Position numbers and translations under genes: made by a program. From Microbispora catharanthi (lineage in GTDB: Bacteria; Actinomycetota; Actinomycetes; Streptosporangiales; Streptosporangiaceae), in assembly GCF_006334915.2 (NCBI RefSeq), contig NZ_VDMA02000002.1:186001-250000 (forward strand): 64,000 bases of DNA, in the 5' to 3' direction. Positions 54,639-63,740 of the stretch are shown here, in pieces (the first letter of the stretch is position 1; the number at the start of each line of letters is the position of its first letter). The notes beneath the pieces were generated by a model. The model did not search any database. It saw nothing but the letters and a program-made list of their open reading frames with translations, and had not been told where the DNA came from.

Positions 54639-55489
54639 TCCCGGGCGGCATCCCAGGCGGCATCCCAGGCGGCGGGGACGCGTTCCAGCACGCCCCCCGC
54701 GAAGACGTCGTAGAGGCCGAGGGGCTCCAGGTGGACGTACCCGATGTGGCAGTCGCAGACGGGTAGCGGGCAGGCGCGGGGCCGCAGGGCGGGGCGGTAC
54801 GAGCCGTCGTAGAGGTTGCCCAGGACCTCCGGCACGAAGTGGCAGCGCCTGACCGTCCCCTCGCCGTCCACCGAGATCACGCTGTCCCCGGTGCGGCACG
54901 GCAGGCCCAGGCTGCGGTGCGCGTGCCGGCTGTAGCCGAACAGCGGGTCGACGGCCGTCCAGTCCGCGGCCTCGGCGTCGCTGTAGACCCGGCCCTCCTG
55001 CGCGTTGACCCACAGGTAGGTCTCGGGCGGCAGGTCCGCCCGGAGCCTGCGGGCGTCCGCCAGATGCGCGGGGTCGCCGACGATGCCGACGCTGTGCCGT
55101 ACGGGCAGCGAGCGGACCTTGGGCAGGAACCGCTCGTAGGGCACCTGGGTGGGGTGGTAGGTCACCCACAGCGCCGCCCGGTCCGACGCCTCAGCGAGCC
55201 AGCCGGTGCGGCAGCTCAGGTTCGTCTGGATGGCCACCCGGCGCACGTTGCCGAGCCAGGACAGCCGCACCAGCGCCTCGCGATACCAGGACCGCACCAG
55301 TCCCTCGCCCCACGGGGTGAACAGCACCGAGATCTCGGCGTCCTGGGCCGCCACCCACGCCGTGAACCGCTCCAGGGCGGCCCGGTCGGCGCGCAGTTGT
55401 TCCGGGGTGTCCCTGCGCTTGGCGAACGGGCAGTAGCCGCAGTCGTAGTCGCAGCTCGCCAGTGGCCCCCGATAGAGGATGGTCAGCAC
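54614..55489 (-). CDS. STM4011-family radical SAM protein
   Basis: 291 residues from the GTG at 55489, which overlaps the STM4012 stop by seven bases. CxxxCxxC SAM [4Fe-4S] motif at C13-C17-C20 (CDYDCGYC). A C-terminal Cys cluster (CRTG... RRCHF... CPLPVCDCHIGY) suggests at least one auxiliary cluster of SPASM type. Last gene of the STM4015-STM4011 operon. Reaction unknown. Confidence 0.88.
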   Translation of the reverse strand: MLTILYRGPLASCDYDCGYCPFAKRRDTPEQLRADRAALERFTAWVAAQDAEISVLFTPWGEGLVRSWYREALVRLSWLGNVRRVAIQTNLSCRTGWLAEASDRAALWVTYHPTQVPYERFLPKVRSLPVRHSVGIVGDPAHLADARRLRADLPPETYLWVNAQEGRVYSDAEAADWTAVDPLFGYSRHAHRSLGLPCRTGDSVISVDGEGTVRRCHFVPEVLGNLYDGSYRPALRPRACPLPVCDCHIGYVHLEPLGLYDVFAGGVLERVPAAWDAAWDAARDQVSRSGW

Positions 55490-56751
55490 GCGTCGTAATC
55501 CTCCATGAGCGCCCTCACGCGCGGCGAGAACAGCGCGGGGCCGATGGCGTCGGAGTGGGCGAGCCCGTCGGGGGTCGGGCGCACGGCGGACGCGTCCGCA
55601 GTCAGCCAGCCCGGGAAGCGGTCCAGCAGGGGGAAGTCGTCGAGCACGTCGGTGCCGAACCTGGACCGGTAGAGGTCCCGCGACAGCCCCTCGGTCCGCA
55701 GCAGCGACTGGATGAGGTGCCGCCTCCTGCGCTCCTCCTCGTCCAGGGCGAACCCCACGTTGGCCACGCCGAAGTCGTCGCGCCGCACGTAGTCGTCGAT
55801 GATCGCCCGCACGTGACGGGCCCCGACCGCGTACTCGAAGGAGTGGTGCAGGGCGCTCGTGTACGACCGGGCCCCGCAGCCGAGGCCGACCATGCCGTCG
55901 GTCTGGCAGCAGTAGTCCGTGGACGCCGTCGTATCGGGCAGCCGGAACATCCGCATGGACACCTGTTCGTACCCCGCGTCGAGCAGGTGGTCGCGGCCCA
56001 GGCGGTACAGCTCCATCCGCTGGTCGTCCCAGGCGCGGCCCTGCCTGCCCAGCCCCGTGAGAGGCCGGACGTACAGCGGGTAGAGGTACAGCTCCTCCGG
56101 CTTCCACGTCAGCGCGGCGTCCAGCGAGTAGCGCCAGGAGTCGGACGTCTGCCCGTCGATGCCGTAGATCAGGTCGATGTTGAGGGTCGCGATGCCCGAC
56201 GCCCGGATCGCGTCGAGCGCGGCGTCCACCTCCGCGCGCTTCTGCGGCCGTACGGCCGCGCGGGCCTCGGCGTCCGCGAAGCTCTGCACGCCGATCGAGA
56301 TCCGGCTCGCGCCCCGCTCGGCCAGCACGGCGAGACGGTCGGGCGTGGCGGTGGCCGGGGAGGTCTCCACCGACAGCGGGATCTCCCGCAGGTCGACGCC
56401 CATCGCCCGCTCGGTGAGGTCGAACAGGCGGGTCAGCTCCCGGGCGTCAAGGTAAGTGGGCGTGCCGCCGCCGAAGGCCGCGGTCGCGAAGCGCGGCCCG
56501 TCCAGAGCGGCCCGTACGGCTCGCGCCTGCCGTTCCAGAGCGTCCAGGTAGGCCCCGGTGAGGCCCTCCGGAGCGCCCGTGCGGGTGAACAGGTTGCAGA
56601 ACCCGCACCGCATCTCGCAGAACGGGATGTGGACATACAGCGCGCCCGCCCGTTCCCCCGCCCAGACCTCGCTCAGCGCCGGGCGCGGATCGAGCGGCCG
56701 GTAGGCGGTCTTGTGCGGGTAGGCGTAGACGTATCCCTCGTAAGGCGTCAA
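55483..56751 (-). CDS. STM4012-family radical SAM protein (HemN-like)
   Basis: 422 residues. TTG start at 56751 overlaps the STM4013 stop as TTGA. SAM motif C45-C49-C52 within YVHIPFCEMRCGFC, just like HemN/HemW; further HemN-like parts GVQSFADAE and YGIDGQTSDSW-like loops. It probably carries a second SAM or substrate site. It differs from HemN by context. Coupled to STM4011 downstream. Reaction unknown. Confidence 0.88.
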   Translation of the reverse strand: MTPYEGYVYAYPHKTAYRPLDPRPALSEVWAGERAGALYVHIPFCEMRCGFCNLFTRTGAPEGLTGAYLDALERQARAVRAALDGPRFATAAFGGGTPTYLDARELTRLFDLTERAMGVDLREIPLSVETSPATATPDRLAVLAERGASRISIGVQSFADAEARAAVRPQKRAEVDAALDAIRASGIATLNIDLIYGIDGQTSDSWRYSLDAALTWKPEELYLYPLYVRPLTGLGRQGRAWDDQRMELYRLGRDHLLDAGYEQVSMRMFRLPDTTASTDYCCQTDGMVGLGCGARSYTSALHHSFEYAVGARHVRAIIDDYVRRDDFGVANVGFALDEEERRRRHLIQSLLRTEGLSRDLYRSRFGTDVLDDFPLLDRFPGWLTADASAVRPTPDGLAHSDAIGPALFSPRVRALMEDYDAC

Positions 56752-57545
56752 TCGTGCTCCCCATCTGGATCAACCAGAATGAACTCGGCGTAGGGCACCG
56801 TCCAGACGACCTCGTGACCGACCCGGTGCCCGACGTGCCCGTCCTCGCCGTATGCCGTCCCGTGGTCGGAGCAGACGATGACGAGACAGGGCCGGCGCAT
56901 CAGCGCGTACAGCCTGCCGATGTGCCGGTCGACGTATTCGAGCGCGGCGGCGTGGGTGTCCGGGCCGTCGCGGGTGGCGCCGGGCAGGTAGAAGTGGTTG
57001 GGCTGGTGCAGCGCCGACACGTTGACGAACAGGAAGACCGGCCGGTCCCGCCGGGCCAGCACCTCCTCGGCGCGGTCGATCTGCCGTTCCAGCGAGTGGG
57101 GGCCCGTCACCCCGAACTCCGGCTCCCAGTGGCTCTCCGCGAACAGCCCGGGCAGGGCCGAGCCCAGCGGAGTCAGCTTGTTGAAGAACCCGACCCCGCC
57201 GATGCAGACCGTGTGGTAGCCGGCGCGGGCGAGCCCGGCGGGCAGGTCGGGCGCGTCGAACACCCAGGTGCCCGCCCCGGTCGTCTCGCTGCCGGGGAAG
57301 GTGGCGGCGAACGGGCGCGGGTGCGGCCCCGGCGTGACCGGCGTGGGCAGGAACCCCGCGAAGATCGCGGCGTGCGCGGCATAGGTGAAGCTGCCGGGGC
57401 TGTGCCGCCGCTCCCACCTCCGGCCGCCGGGCAGCAGGCCGGGCAGCCGCCCGGCGTCGGCCAGCTCGGCCGCGACGTCGTAGCGGAGCGTGTCGAGCGT
57501 GACCAGGAGGATGTCGTGGGTCCCCACGATCTCGTTCATGTCCAT
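56748..57545 (-). CDS. STM4013/SEN3800-family hydrolase (alkaline phosphatase fold)
   Basis: 265 residues if the ATG at 57545 is used; an ATG two codons later overlaps the upstream stop as ATGA and is equally possible. DILLVTLDTLRYDVA carries the first metal-binding Asp; SFTYAAHAAIFAG has a candidate nucleophile Thr; VCSDHGTAYGEDGHVGHR carries the second metal site. These are the motifs of the sulfatase/phosphatase superfamily. May hydrolyse a phosphoester or sulfate-like product of the operon. Substrate unknown. Confidence 0.88.
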   Translation of the reverse strand: MDMNEIVGTHDILLVTLDTLRYDVAAELADAGRLPGLLPGGRRWERRHSPGSFTYAAHAAIFAGFLPTPVTPGPHPRPFAATFPGSETTGAGTWVFDAPDLPAGLARAGYHTVCIGGVGFFNKLTPLGSALPGLFAESHWEPEFGVTGPHSLERQIDRAEEVLARRDRPVFLFVNVSALHQPNHFYLPGATRDGPDTHAAALEYVDRHIGRLYALMRRPCLVIVCSDHGTAYGEDGHVGHRVGHEVVWTVPYAEFILVDPDGEHD

Positions 57546-58585
57546 CGCCGGTCCAGGATGGCCTCCACCTGCTCGGCGTAGGTGTCCCTGCCGTTGCCCG
57601 CCAGGTCGCCCAGGCCGGGCAGCAGGTCGCCGAACGCGTTGACCTCCGCCATGGCCACCGACCGCAGGTCGGCCCCGACCATCACGTCGGCACCGGTGGT
57701 CAGGCTCCCCGGGAAGCAGGCGGCGGTCCGGGCGGCCACGTCGAGCACCCGCTCCATCAGGCCGGGCCGCGCCCTGACCACGCCGAGGTCGCCCCGCTGG
57801 CCGCCGAGATGCAGGTTGGTGATCGGCGTCCTGCTCGTGCGCATCACCGCGTGGGTCGGGGTCCCGGCCACGGTCACGACGCGCAGGTCGAACGTCCGGC
57901 CGTCCGCCGACGCCTTCGGGAACCACCGCTCCACGTGCAGCCCGTCGGGCGCGAGCGTCTCGACCAGCGCCTTCACATCGGCCTCGTCCTCGTAGGCGCG
58001 GACCCGCAGCGAGTTGCACAACGTGCCGCCGATCCACGCCGCCGACGTGACCGCCTTGACCCGGCCCGCGTGGGCCTGGAAGGCGACCACCCCGGAGGCC
58101 GACGAGCCGTGGGCGGGCTTGACGAACACCCGGGCCCAGCCCCGCTCGGCCATCCGCTCGCGCAGCTCGCCGTACGAGCCGGCCTCGAAGGCGGGCGGCA
58201 CCGGCACCCCGGCCGCGGCCAGCCGGGCGTGGCAGCGGCGTTTGTCGAACATCACCGCGATCTCCTCGACGTCCCCCAGCAGACGGACGCCGGGAACCGC
58301 CGCGATCCTCCGCAACCCGGCCGTGAAGGCGGCGTACCAGGCCGCGCCCCCGCCGACCCGGGTGGGGTCCCCCGGGCCGCGCAGCAGCGCGTCGGTCGCC
58401 GCGTCCTCGCCCGGCGAGTCGATCCGCACGAGCGTCCCCGGAGGCAGGCCGATCTCGCGTCCGGTCAGCACCTCACGCCAGGGGACCACCCGCGGCTCGG
58501 GCAGCCCCCGGGCGACGACGGCGTCGCGGAACATCGTCACCCGCCGGTCGCCCGGCACCCCGACCACGGCCAGGTGCGGCGTCAC
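57536..58585 (-). CDS. STM4014-family ATP-grasp-like protein
   Basis: 349 residues from the GTG at 58585, overlapping the STM4015 stop as GTGA. ATP-grasp features: MFDKRRCHARLAAAGVPVPPAF, VFVKPAHGSSASGVVAF (ATP loop) and AMAEVNAFGDLLPGL (metal Glu/Asn). These enzymes ligate carboxylates to amines with ATP. Together with two radical SAM enzymes it suggests that the operon builds a modified peptide or amide-linked small molecule; that is inference. Confidence 0.85.
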   Translation of the reverse strand: MTPHLAVVGVPGDRRVTMFRDAVVARGLPEPRVVPWREVLTGREIGLPPGTLVRIDSPGEDAATDALLRGPGDPTRVGGGAAWYAAFTAGLRRIAAVPGVRLLGDVEEIAVMFDKRRCHARLAAAGVPVPPAFEAGSYGELRERMAERGWARVFVKPAHGSSASGVVAFQAHAGRVKAVTSAAWIGGTLCNSLRVRAYEDEADVKALVETLAPDGLHVERWFPKASADGRTFDLRVVTVAGTPTHAVMRTSRTPITNLHLGGQRGDLGVVRARPGLMERVLDVAARTAACFPGSLTTGADVMVGADLRSVAMAEVNAFGDLLPGLGDLAGNGRDTYAEQVEAILDRRWT

Positions 58586-59535
58586 TCGCTCACCGCCACG
58601 TAGCGCTCGTCGTCGGGCTGCCGTTCGGACAGGTCCACGTCGACCCCGGGCAGGGACGCGGCGATCCGGGCCGCCATCGGCCCGCTGAGGTAATGGTGGT
58701 GCAGGTCGAGCCGGCGCAGACGGGTCAGCGGCTGCCCGCCGAGCAGCGCCTCCGCACCGGCGTCGGTGAGCTCGCCCATCGACAGGCTGAGCTCCTCCAG
58801 CCGGGCCACCACGGGGGCGGCGGCGACCGCCGCCGCGATCTCGTCCTGCGCCGGGCTGTCGCACAGGCCGAGCCGCCGCAGCGCGGGCAGGCGCTCCCCG
58901 GACAGGATCGGCGCCAGGTCGGCGACGGTGGTGTCCCCGCCGTACTGCTCCAGGCCGAGCCACATCTCCAGGTGCTCCAACGCGGGCAGATCGCAGGCCC
59001 CGACCGCACGCACCACATCGGCGGGCAGCCCGCCGGACTCGAAGCGCAGCACCCGCAGCCGCTCGTGCCGTACAGGCCGCAGGGTCAGCCCGTCCGAGCC
59101 GCGGACGTCCAGCCGCTCCAGCTGGGGGAACGCCTCCAGCAGCGGGGTGACGTCCCCCTGCTCGATCCAGGAGATCTCCATCAGCTCCGCGCTGACGAAG
59201 CCCAGGAAGACCGACCGGAGACGGGGCAGCCGCGCCGCGTCGGCGGCCAGGACCGCGGGCACGTCGCGCCCGTCGTGAACCAGCACGATCGACTCGATCG
59301 AGTCGCCGCCCATCGAGTCGATCAGGCGCCGAAGTTCCTGCTCGAGTCCCGGCTCTCCCCCGTTGCCGGACAGCCCGTTGGTGAGAGCCCACGCGACCGC
59401 CGATGGGTCGGCGACCGTCTCTCCCGGTTCCACCACCGGCCTGCCGGCGAAGAACTGCCCGGGCTCCCACTCCTGGCCGTACAGGTAGAGGTCCTCGTGG
59501 ACGAAGGTCTCGCCGGGGTCGGGCGCGGCCGTCAC
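58582..59535 (-). CDS. STM4015-family leucine-rich protein, copy 1
   Basis: 317 residues; GTG at 59535 overlaps the stop of copy 2. C-terminal two-thirds carry leucine-rich repeats (LPALEHLEMWLGL, LPALRRLGLCDS, VARLEELSLSMGEL, LTRLRRLDLHHHYL). The closely related neighbour at 59532 is nearly identical over about 180 residues. In this family LRR proteins accompany the radical SAM pair; they may act as recognition scaffolds. Confidence 0.85.
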   Translation of the reverse strand: MTAAPDPGETFVHEDLYLYGQEWEPGQFFAGRPVVEPGETVADPSAVAWALTNGLSGNGGEPGLEQELRRLIDSMGGDSIESIVLVHDGRDVPAVLAADAARLPRLRSVFLGFVSAELMEISWIEQGDVTPLLEAFPQLERLDVRGSDGLTLRPVRHERLRVLRFESGGLPADVVRAVGACDLPALEHLEMWLGLEQYGGDTTVADLAPILSGERLPALRRLGLCDSPAQDEIAAAVAAAPVVARLEELSLSMGELTDAGAEALLGGQPLTRLRRLDLHHHYLSGPMAARIAASLPGVDVDLSERQPDDERYVAVSE

Positions 59536-60494
59536 TCGCTCACCGCCACGTAACGCCAGACCTCACCTTCGTCCTCCTCGGCCTCCTCCTGTTTCGACAG
59601 GTCGACCTCGACGCCCGGCAGCGCCTCGGTCACCCGGGCGACCATCGCGTCGGTGAGGAAGTGGTGGTGCAGGTCGAGCGCGTGCAGGTGGGTCAGCGGC
59701 TGCCCGCCGAGCAGGGCCTCCGCCCCGGCGTCGGTGAGCATGCCCATCGAGAGGGCGAGAGACTCCAGCCGGGCGACGACCGGCGCGGCGGCCACGGCCG
59801 CCGCGATCTCGTCCTGGATCTCGCTGTCCTGCAGGCCGAGGTGGCGCAGCGCCGGCAGCCGCTCGCCGGACAGGATCGGCGCGAGGTCGGCCACCGTGGT
59901 GTCGCCGCCGTAATTCTCCTCGCCGAGCCACAGGTCCAGGTGCTCCAACGCGGGCAGGTCGCAGGCGCCGACCGCGCGCACCACCGCGGCGGGCAGCCCG
60001 CCGGTCTCGAACCGCAGCATGCGCAGCGACTCGTGCCGCACAGGACGAAGCGCCAGGCCCGTGCCGCCGCGCACCTCCAGCCGCTCCAGCCACGGGAACG
60101 CCTCGAGCAGCGGCGTCACGTCCGACTGCTGAATCCAGGAGATCTCCGCCTCGTCGGAGCTGATCGCGCCGAGGAAGAGCGAGCGCAGCCCGGGGAACCG
60201 GGCGGCGTTGTCGACGAGCAGGCCGACAAGGTGCTCCGACGAGGTTCCGTAGCAGTCCTCCCACTCACCGATCACGAGTGCCGGAACCTTGGCCGTGTCC
60301 ACACGCTTCAGTAAGGCGTCGAACGCCTCGTCGACGTCGTAGTCGTCGTCCATCTCCGCGCTGATCCGCACCGCCACCGAAGCCGGGTCGGGGATCTCCT
60401 CGTCCTCCTCGGGGACAACTTCGATCACCGGCAGCCCGGCGTAAGTGTCCTCGTACCGGTGCTTGTAGCCGAAGTAGGTGTCGTACGGGATCAT
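59532..60494 (-). CDS. STM4015-family leucine-rich protein, copy 2
   Basis: 320 residues, ATG at 60494, first gene of the operon. N-terminal 80 residues differ from copy 1 (acidic stretch PEEDEEIPDP; EMDDDYDVDEAF), while residues 125-300 match it almost exactly (ACDLPALEHLDLWLG, GGDTTVADLAPILSGERLPALR). Both copies end in identical bases over 21 positions around the stop. A tandem duplication unusual for this cluster. Confidence 0.87.
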   Translation of the reverse strand: MIPYDTYFGYKHRYEDTYAGLPVIEVVPEEDEEIPDPASVAVRISAEMDDDYDVDEAFDALLKRVDTAKVPALVIGEWEDCYGTSSEHLVGLLVDNAARFPGLRSLFLGAISSDEAEISWIQQSDVTPLLEAFPWLERLEVRGGTGLALRPVRHESLRMLRFETGGLPAAVVRAVGACDLPALEHLDLWLGEENYGGDTTVADLAPILSGERLPALRHLGLQDSEIQDEIAAAVAAAPVVARLESLALSMGMLTDAGAEALLGGQPLTHLHALDLHHHFLTDAMVARVTEALPGVEVDLSKQEEAEEDEGEVWRYVAVSE

Positions 60495-60561
60495 GGGCGG
60501 ACTTTCTCGTCGGGGGGAGTCGGCAGGTCCGTCCTACCAGACCCGGGCGACAATTCCGCGA

Positions 60562-62337
60562 TCACGCGTCCGCGGCCAGCGCCCGTACGTCGGGGTGCAT
60601 GCCGGGGGTCGCCGACACGAGGGCGGCGAGCGAGCCGAGGATCGTCACGGGCCGCGTCCTCGACGCCTCCACGGCGGCCAGGTAGCGCCAGGCCACCAGT
60701 TCGGCCACGTCGTCGCGGGCGTCCGGGTCCACCCAGGCCGTGGCGATCATTCCCAGCAGGGCGGCCTCGGTCACCCAGTCCTCCGGCCCGTACGCCAGGT
60801 CGGCCAGCACGCTCCTGCGCTCGGACTCCGCCCACGCCTGACCGGCCTGGTGGTGGGCGATGCCGAGGCAGGCCCACGCCTGGACCTGCCTGATCCACAG
60901 CGGCACGGCCGCGGGCTCGCCGTACGGCGACAGCGGCGGGTGCACGAGCACGCCGAGCAGGTCGCCGAGGGACAGGCCGGACAGGCGTACGGCGTGGTCG
61001 TAGGCGGCCGGCAGGTGCGGCCAGCGCAGCGTCGCGACGGCGGCGACGGCCTCCAGCGCCTCGCGGGACGGCGGCGGCACGGCGGGCACGGCCGTCATGC
61101 CCTCGTAACGCCACACCCGGCGTGTCACGCTCCGCACCGGGCCGTGGGCGTACACCTCCGGCACGGTCAGCCGCGCGTCGGGGGCCGGCGCGTCCGCGAC
61201 GGTCACCTCGAAGCCGGGCACGACCAGGGAGAAGGCGAGCAGCGCGCTGGGCGGCTCGGGGGCGGAGACCGTGAGCTCGCCGTCGGCCGGGATCTCCTCC
61301 TGCTCCACCACCTGGTAGAGCACGTCGATCACCGACTCCGTCGGGCCGGGGACGCGTCCCAGCCAGAGGCGCAGCGCGCAGTGCTCGCCGAGGACCGCGT
61401 CGCCGTGCTCGTTGCCGGGGTCGTCACGCAGGTGGTCGGCCAGCTCCACCAGGTGCCGGACGTCCCCGTCCCGCTCGAAACGCATTCCGCAGGCCGTCGG
61501 GTAGGCGTTCGCGTGCCGGGGCTCGCGCCGCAGCGCGCGCTCCACCCACTCCAGGCCCTCCTCCGGGCGACCGCTGCTGTACAGCATCTCGCCGATGTCG
61601 GTGTACAACGCGAGGTTGGCGGGGTCGTGCTCGAGCGCCCGCACCATCGCCCGCTCGGCCTCGGGCCACCGATGCAGGTCGCGGCACGCGTATCCCTCGG
61701 CCAGTGCGGCCTGGAAGGACGGCGCCAGCGCGTAGGAGCGGGCGGCCAGCTCCACCGCCTCCTCGGCCTCCCCCACCCGGCGCAGGAGGAGCGAGGCCAG
61801 CCAGAGCAGCGACACGTCGTCCGGATGGGCGCGCAGCGCGCCCCGCACCAGGGCGACGTACGGCAGCAGCGCCTCGCGGCCGTCCTCCGGCACCGTGCCG
61901 GGCAGCCCGGAGGCCAGCAGCGAGACGAGCGAGCCCAGTTCGCCGGGCGGGATCCGCCCGGGCAGCTCGGGGTCGAGCACCCACGGCACGTGCGCCCAGC
62001 GTCCTCCCGGCTCGTGCCGCTGCACGGAGATCAGCAGACGCAGCGCGGGCACGTGCTCGCCTCGCGCGGCCAGTGCGTGGGCGCGGGCCAGCGCGGTGCC
62101 GAGGAAGACCGGCTCCTCCAGGGGGAACAGGTCCGGCCCGCCGCCCGGCCCGGCCAGCAGCCGCGCCAGCATCTCGTGCGCCTCGGGCAGGGCGGGATCG
62201 TGGGCCAGCGCCGCCGCGACGTGCGCGGCGGCGTGCCCGGTCTCCCCGTCGGCCAGGGCCAGCCGCGCCATGCTGACCTCGCCCTCGGCCTGGGCGCGGG
62301 GATCGTCCATGCCCTCGTCGATGCCCTCGTGCGTCAT
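60562..62337 (-). CDS. Large tetratricopeptide-repeat protein
   Basis: 591 residues; ribosome site GGAGGA. N-terminal 300 residues have TPR-type helices (AAHVAAALAHDPALPEAHEMLARLL; WPEAERAMVRALEHDPANLALYTDIGEMLYSSGRPEEGLEWVERALRREPRHANAYPT). C-terminal half is not recognised. Next to STM4015 on the same strand, 67 bp away, so it could be a functional partner but may be independent. Confidence 0.8.
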   Translation of the reverse strand: MTHEGIDEGMDDPRAQAEGEVSMARLALADGETGHAAAHVAAALAHDPALPEAHEMLARLLAGPGGGPDLFPLEEPVFLGTALARAHALAARGEHVPALRLLISVQRHEPGGRWAHVPWVLDPELPGRIPPGELGSLVSLLASGLPGTVPEDGREALLPYVALVRGALRAHPDDVSLLWLASLLLRRVGEAEEAVELAARSYALAPSFQAALAEGYACRDLHRWPEAERAMVRALEHDPANLALYTDIGEMLYSSGRPEEGLEWVERALRREPRHANAYPTACGMRFERDGDVRHLVELADHLRDDPGNEHGDAVLGEHCALRLWLGRVPGPTESVIDVLYQVVEQEEIPADGELTVSAPEPPSALLAFSLVVPGFEVTVADAPAPDARLTVPEVYAHGPVRSVTRRVWRYEGMTAVPAVPPPSREALEAVAAVATLRWPHLPAAYDHAVRLSGLSLGDLLGVLVHPPLSPYGEPAAVPLWIRQVQAWACLGIAHHQAGQAWAESERRSVLADLAYGPEDWVTEAALLGMIATAWVDPDARDDVAELVAWRYLAAVEASRTRPVTILGSLAALVSATPGMHPDVRALAADA

Positions 62338-62403
62338 ACGTCCTCCGATCCGGCAGTCGTGATCATCACTCTGCCAGAGCGGCGGAGAGCACGGCCGCAG
62401 GGA

Positions 62404-63531
62404 TCAGTCGACCACGACCAGGTCCCTGGTGGTGTTGTTCATCCGCTCTCCGGCGGTCTCGCCGCAGACGACGATGTCCTCGATCCGGGCGCCGTGCCGT
62501 CCGGGCAGGTAGATGCCCGGCTCGACGGAGAAGGCGAACCCCGGCCGCATCTCCTCGGTGTTGCCCGCGACGATGTACGGCTCCTCGTGCGTCTCCAGGC
62601 CGATGCCGTGCCCGGTGCGGTGGACGAAGTACTCGCCGTACCCGGCCTCCGTGATCACCTCGCGGGCGGCGGCGTCCACCGACTCGCAGCTCACGCCGGG
62701 CCTGACGTGGGCACAGGCGGCCTCCTGGGCGCGCTTGAGCACCTCGTAGTACGCCGCGAAGTCGGCCGGGGGCTCGCCCACGCAGTAGGTCCGCGTGGAG
62801 TCGGAGCAGTAGCCGCTCGGCATGACGCCGCCGATGTCGACCACGACGGGCTCGCCGGGCCGGATCACCCGGTCGGTCAGCTCAGCGTGCGGGCTGGCGC
62901 CATTCGGGCCCGAGCCCACGATCACGAAGTCGACCCGGGCGTGACCCGCGTCGATGATCGCCTCCGCGATGTCCTTGCCGACCTCCCGCTCGGTGCGGCC
63001 GGCCTTCAGCAACTGGGGCACCAGGTTGTGCACGGCGTCGATGGCCGCCCCCGCCTCCGCGAGCGCCGCCTTCTCCGCGGGCGACTTGCGCATGCGCAGC
63101 TCGCGCAGGACGCTCCCGGCCAGCACCTGCTCGGCCCCGGGCATGGCCGCGCGGAACCGCAGCGACTGCAGCGCCCACATGCGGTCGGCGAGCCCGACCC
63201 GGGCGACCGGGCCCAGGCGGCGGGCCACCTCGGCGAACGGGTCGTCGGTCTCGTCCCACGCGACGAACTCGATGCCGAGCCGGGAGGCAGGCGAGTGCTC
63301 GGCGGCCGGCAGCTCCAGGCGCGGCACCATCAGGAACGGCGCGCCGGACGCCGGCACGACCAGGCAGGTCAGGCGTTCCAGCGGCATCGCGTCGTAGCCG
63401 GTCACAAAGCGCAGATCGGGGCCTGGCGTCAGCAGCAGCGCGTCGAGGCCGGCGCGGTCGACGGCCTCGCTCACTGCGGCCGGACGGGTCGTGGGATACA
63501 GGTCGGAGTGCTCCGGGGACATCGTCGTCAC
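62404..63531 (-). CDS. M24-family Xaa-Pro aminopeptidase
   Basis: 375 residues. Five metal ligands present: D in VVVDIGGVM, D in YCSDSTRTYC, H in HRTGHGIGLETHE, E in FSVEPGIYLP and E in ARIEDIVV. Splits N-terminal residues from peptides with proline in position two. Start GTG at 63531 (ATG three codons later possible). A TAGATT -10 seven bases upstream and no Shine-Dalgarno suggest a leaderless transcript. Confidence 0.92.
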   Translation of the reverse strand: MTTMSPEHSDLYPTTRPAAVSEAVDRAGLDALLLTPGPDLRFVTGYDAMPLERLTCLVVPASGAPFLMVPRLELPAAEHSPASRLGIEFVAWDETDDPFAEVARRLGPVARVGLADRMWALQSLRFRAAMPGAEQVLAGSVLRELRMRKSPAEKAALAEAGAAIDAVHNLVPQLLKAGRTEREVGKDIAEAIIDAGHARVDFVIVGSGPNGASPHAELTDRVIRPGEPVVVDIGGVMPSGYCSDSTRTYCVGEPPADFAAYYEVLKRAQEAACAHVRPGVSCESVDAAAREVITEAGYGEYFVHRTGHGIGLETHEEPYIVAGNTEEMRPGFAFSVEPGIYLPGRHGARIEDIVVCGETAGERMNNTTRDLVVVD

Positions 63532-63538
63532 GCGACCT

Positions 63539-63544
63539 AATCTA
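63539..63544 (-). promoter_or_regulatory. -10 of the M24 peptidase gene
   Basis: TAGATT on the minus strand; the GTG begins seven bases further on. Confidence 0.5.
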
Positions 63545-63740
63545 ACGAGCGCGGGCCCTGACGACCTACTCAGGTGCGCATACCACAGGCGCCACGCGGG
63601 CGAGCTTCGCGGGGCTCTGGCTTATTCCACGCCATAGAAGAAAACCAACCCCTGCGGAATGCAGGACTGCTACGCTCCGCGTCAGGGCGAGCACGGAACG
63701 TCCGCACGGCACTGCAAGAGCGGCATCGAGAGCGAGACAA
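63545..63740. promoter_or_regulatory. Divergent promoter region
   Basis: About 196 bases between the M24 gene and the SpoIIE-like gene. No hairpin or operator seen; carries the M24 promoter at its left edge and presumably the phosphatase promoter. Confidence 0.3.

Noticed and set aside
60478..63540. 1020-codon open frame on the plus strand opposite the TPR and M24 genes
   Set aside because: It runs antisense to well-recognised genes, has no family resemblance and reflects the high third-position GC of the minus-strand genes.
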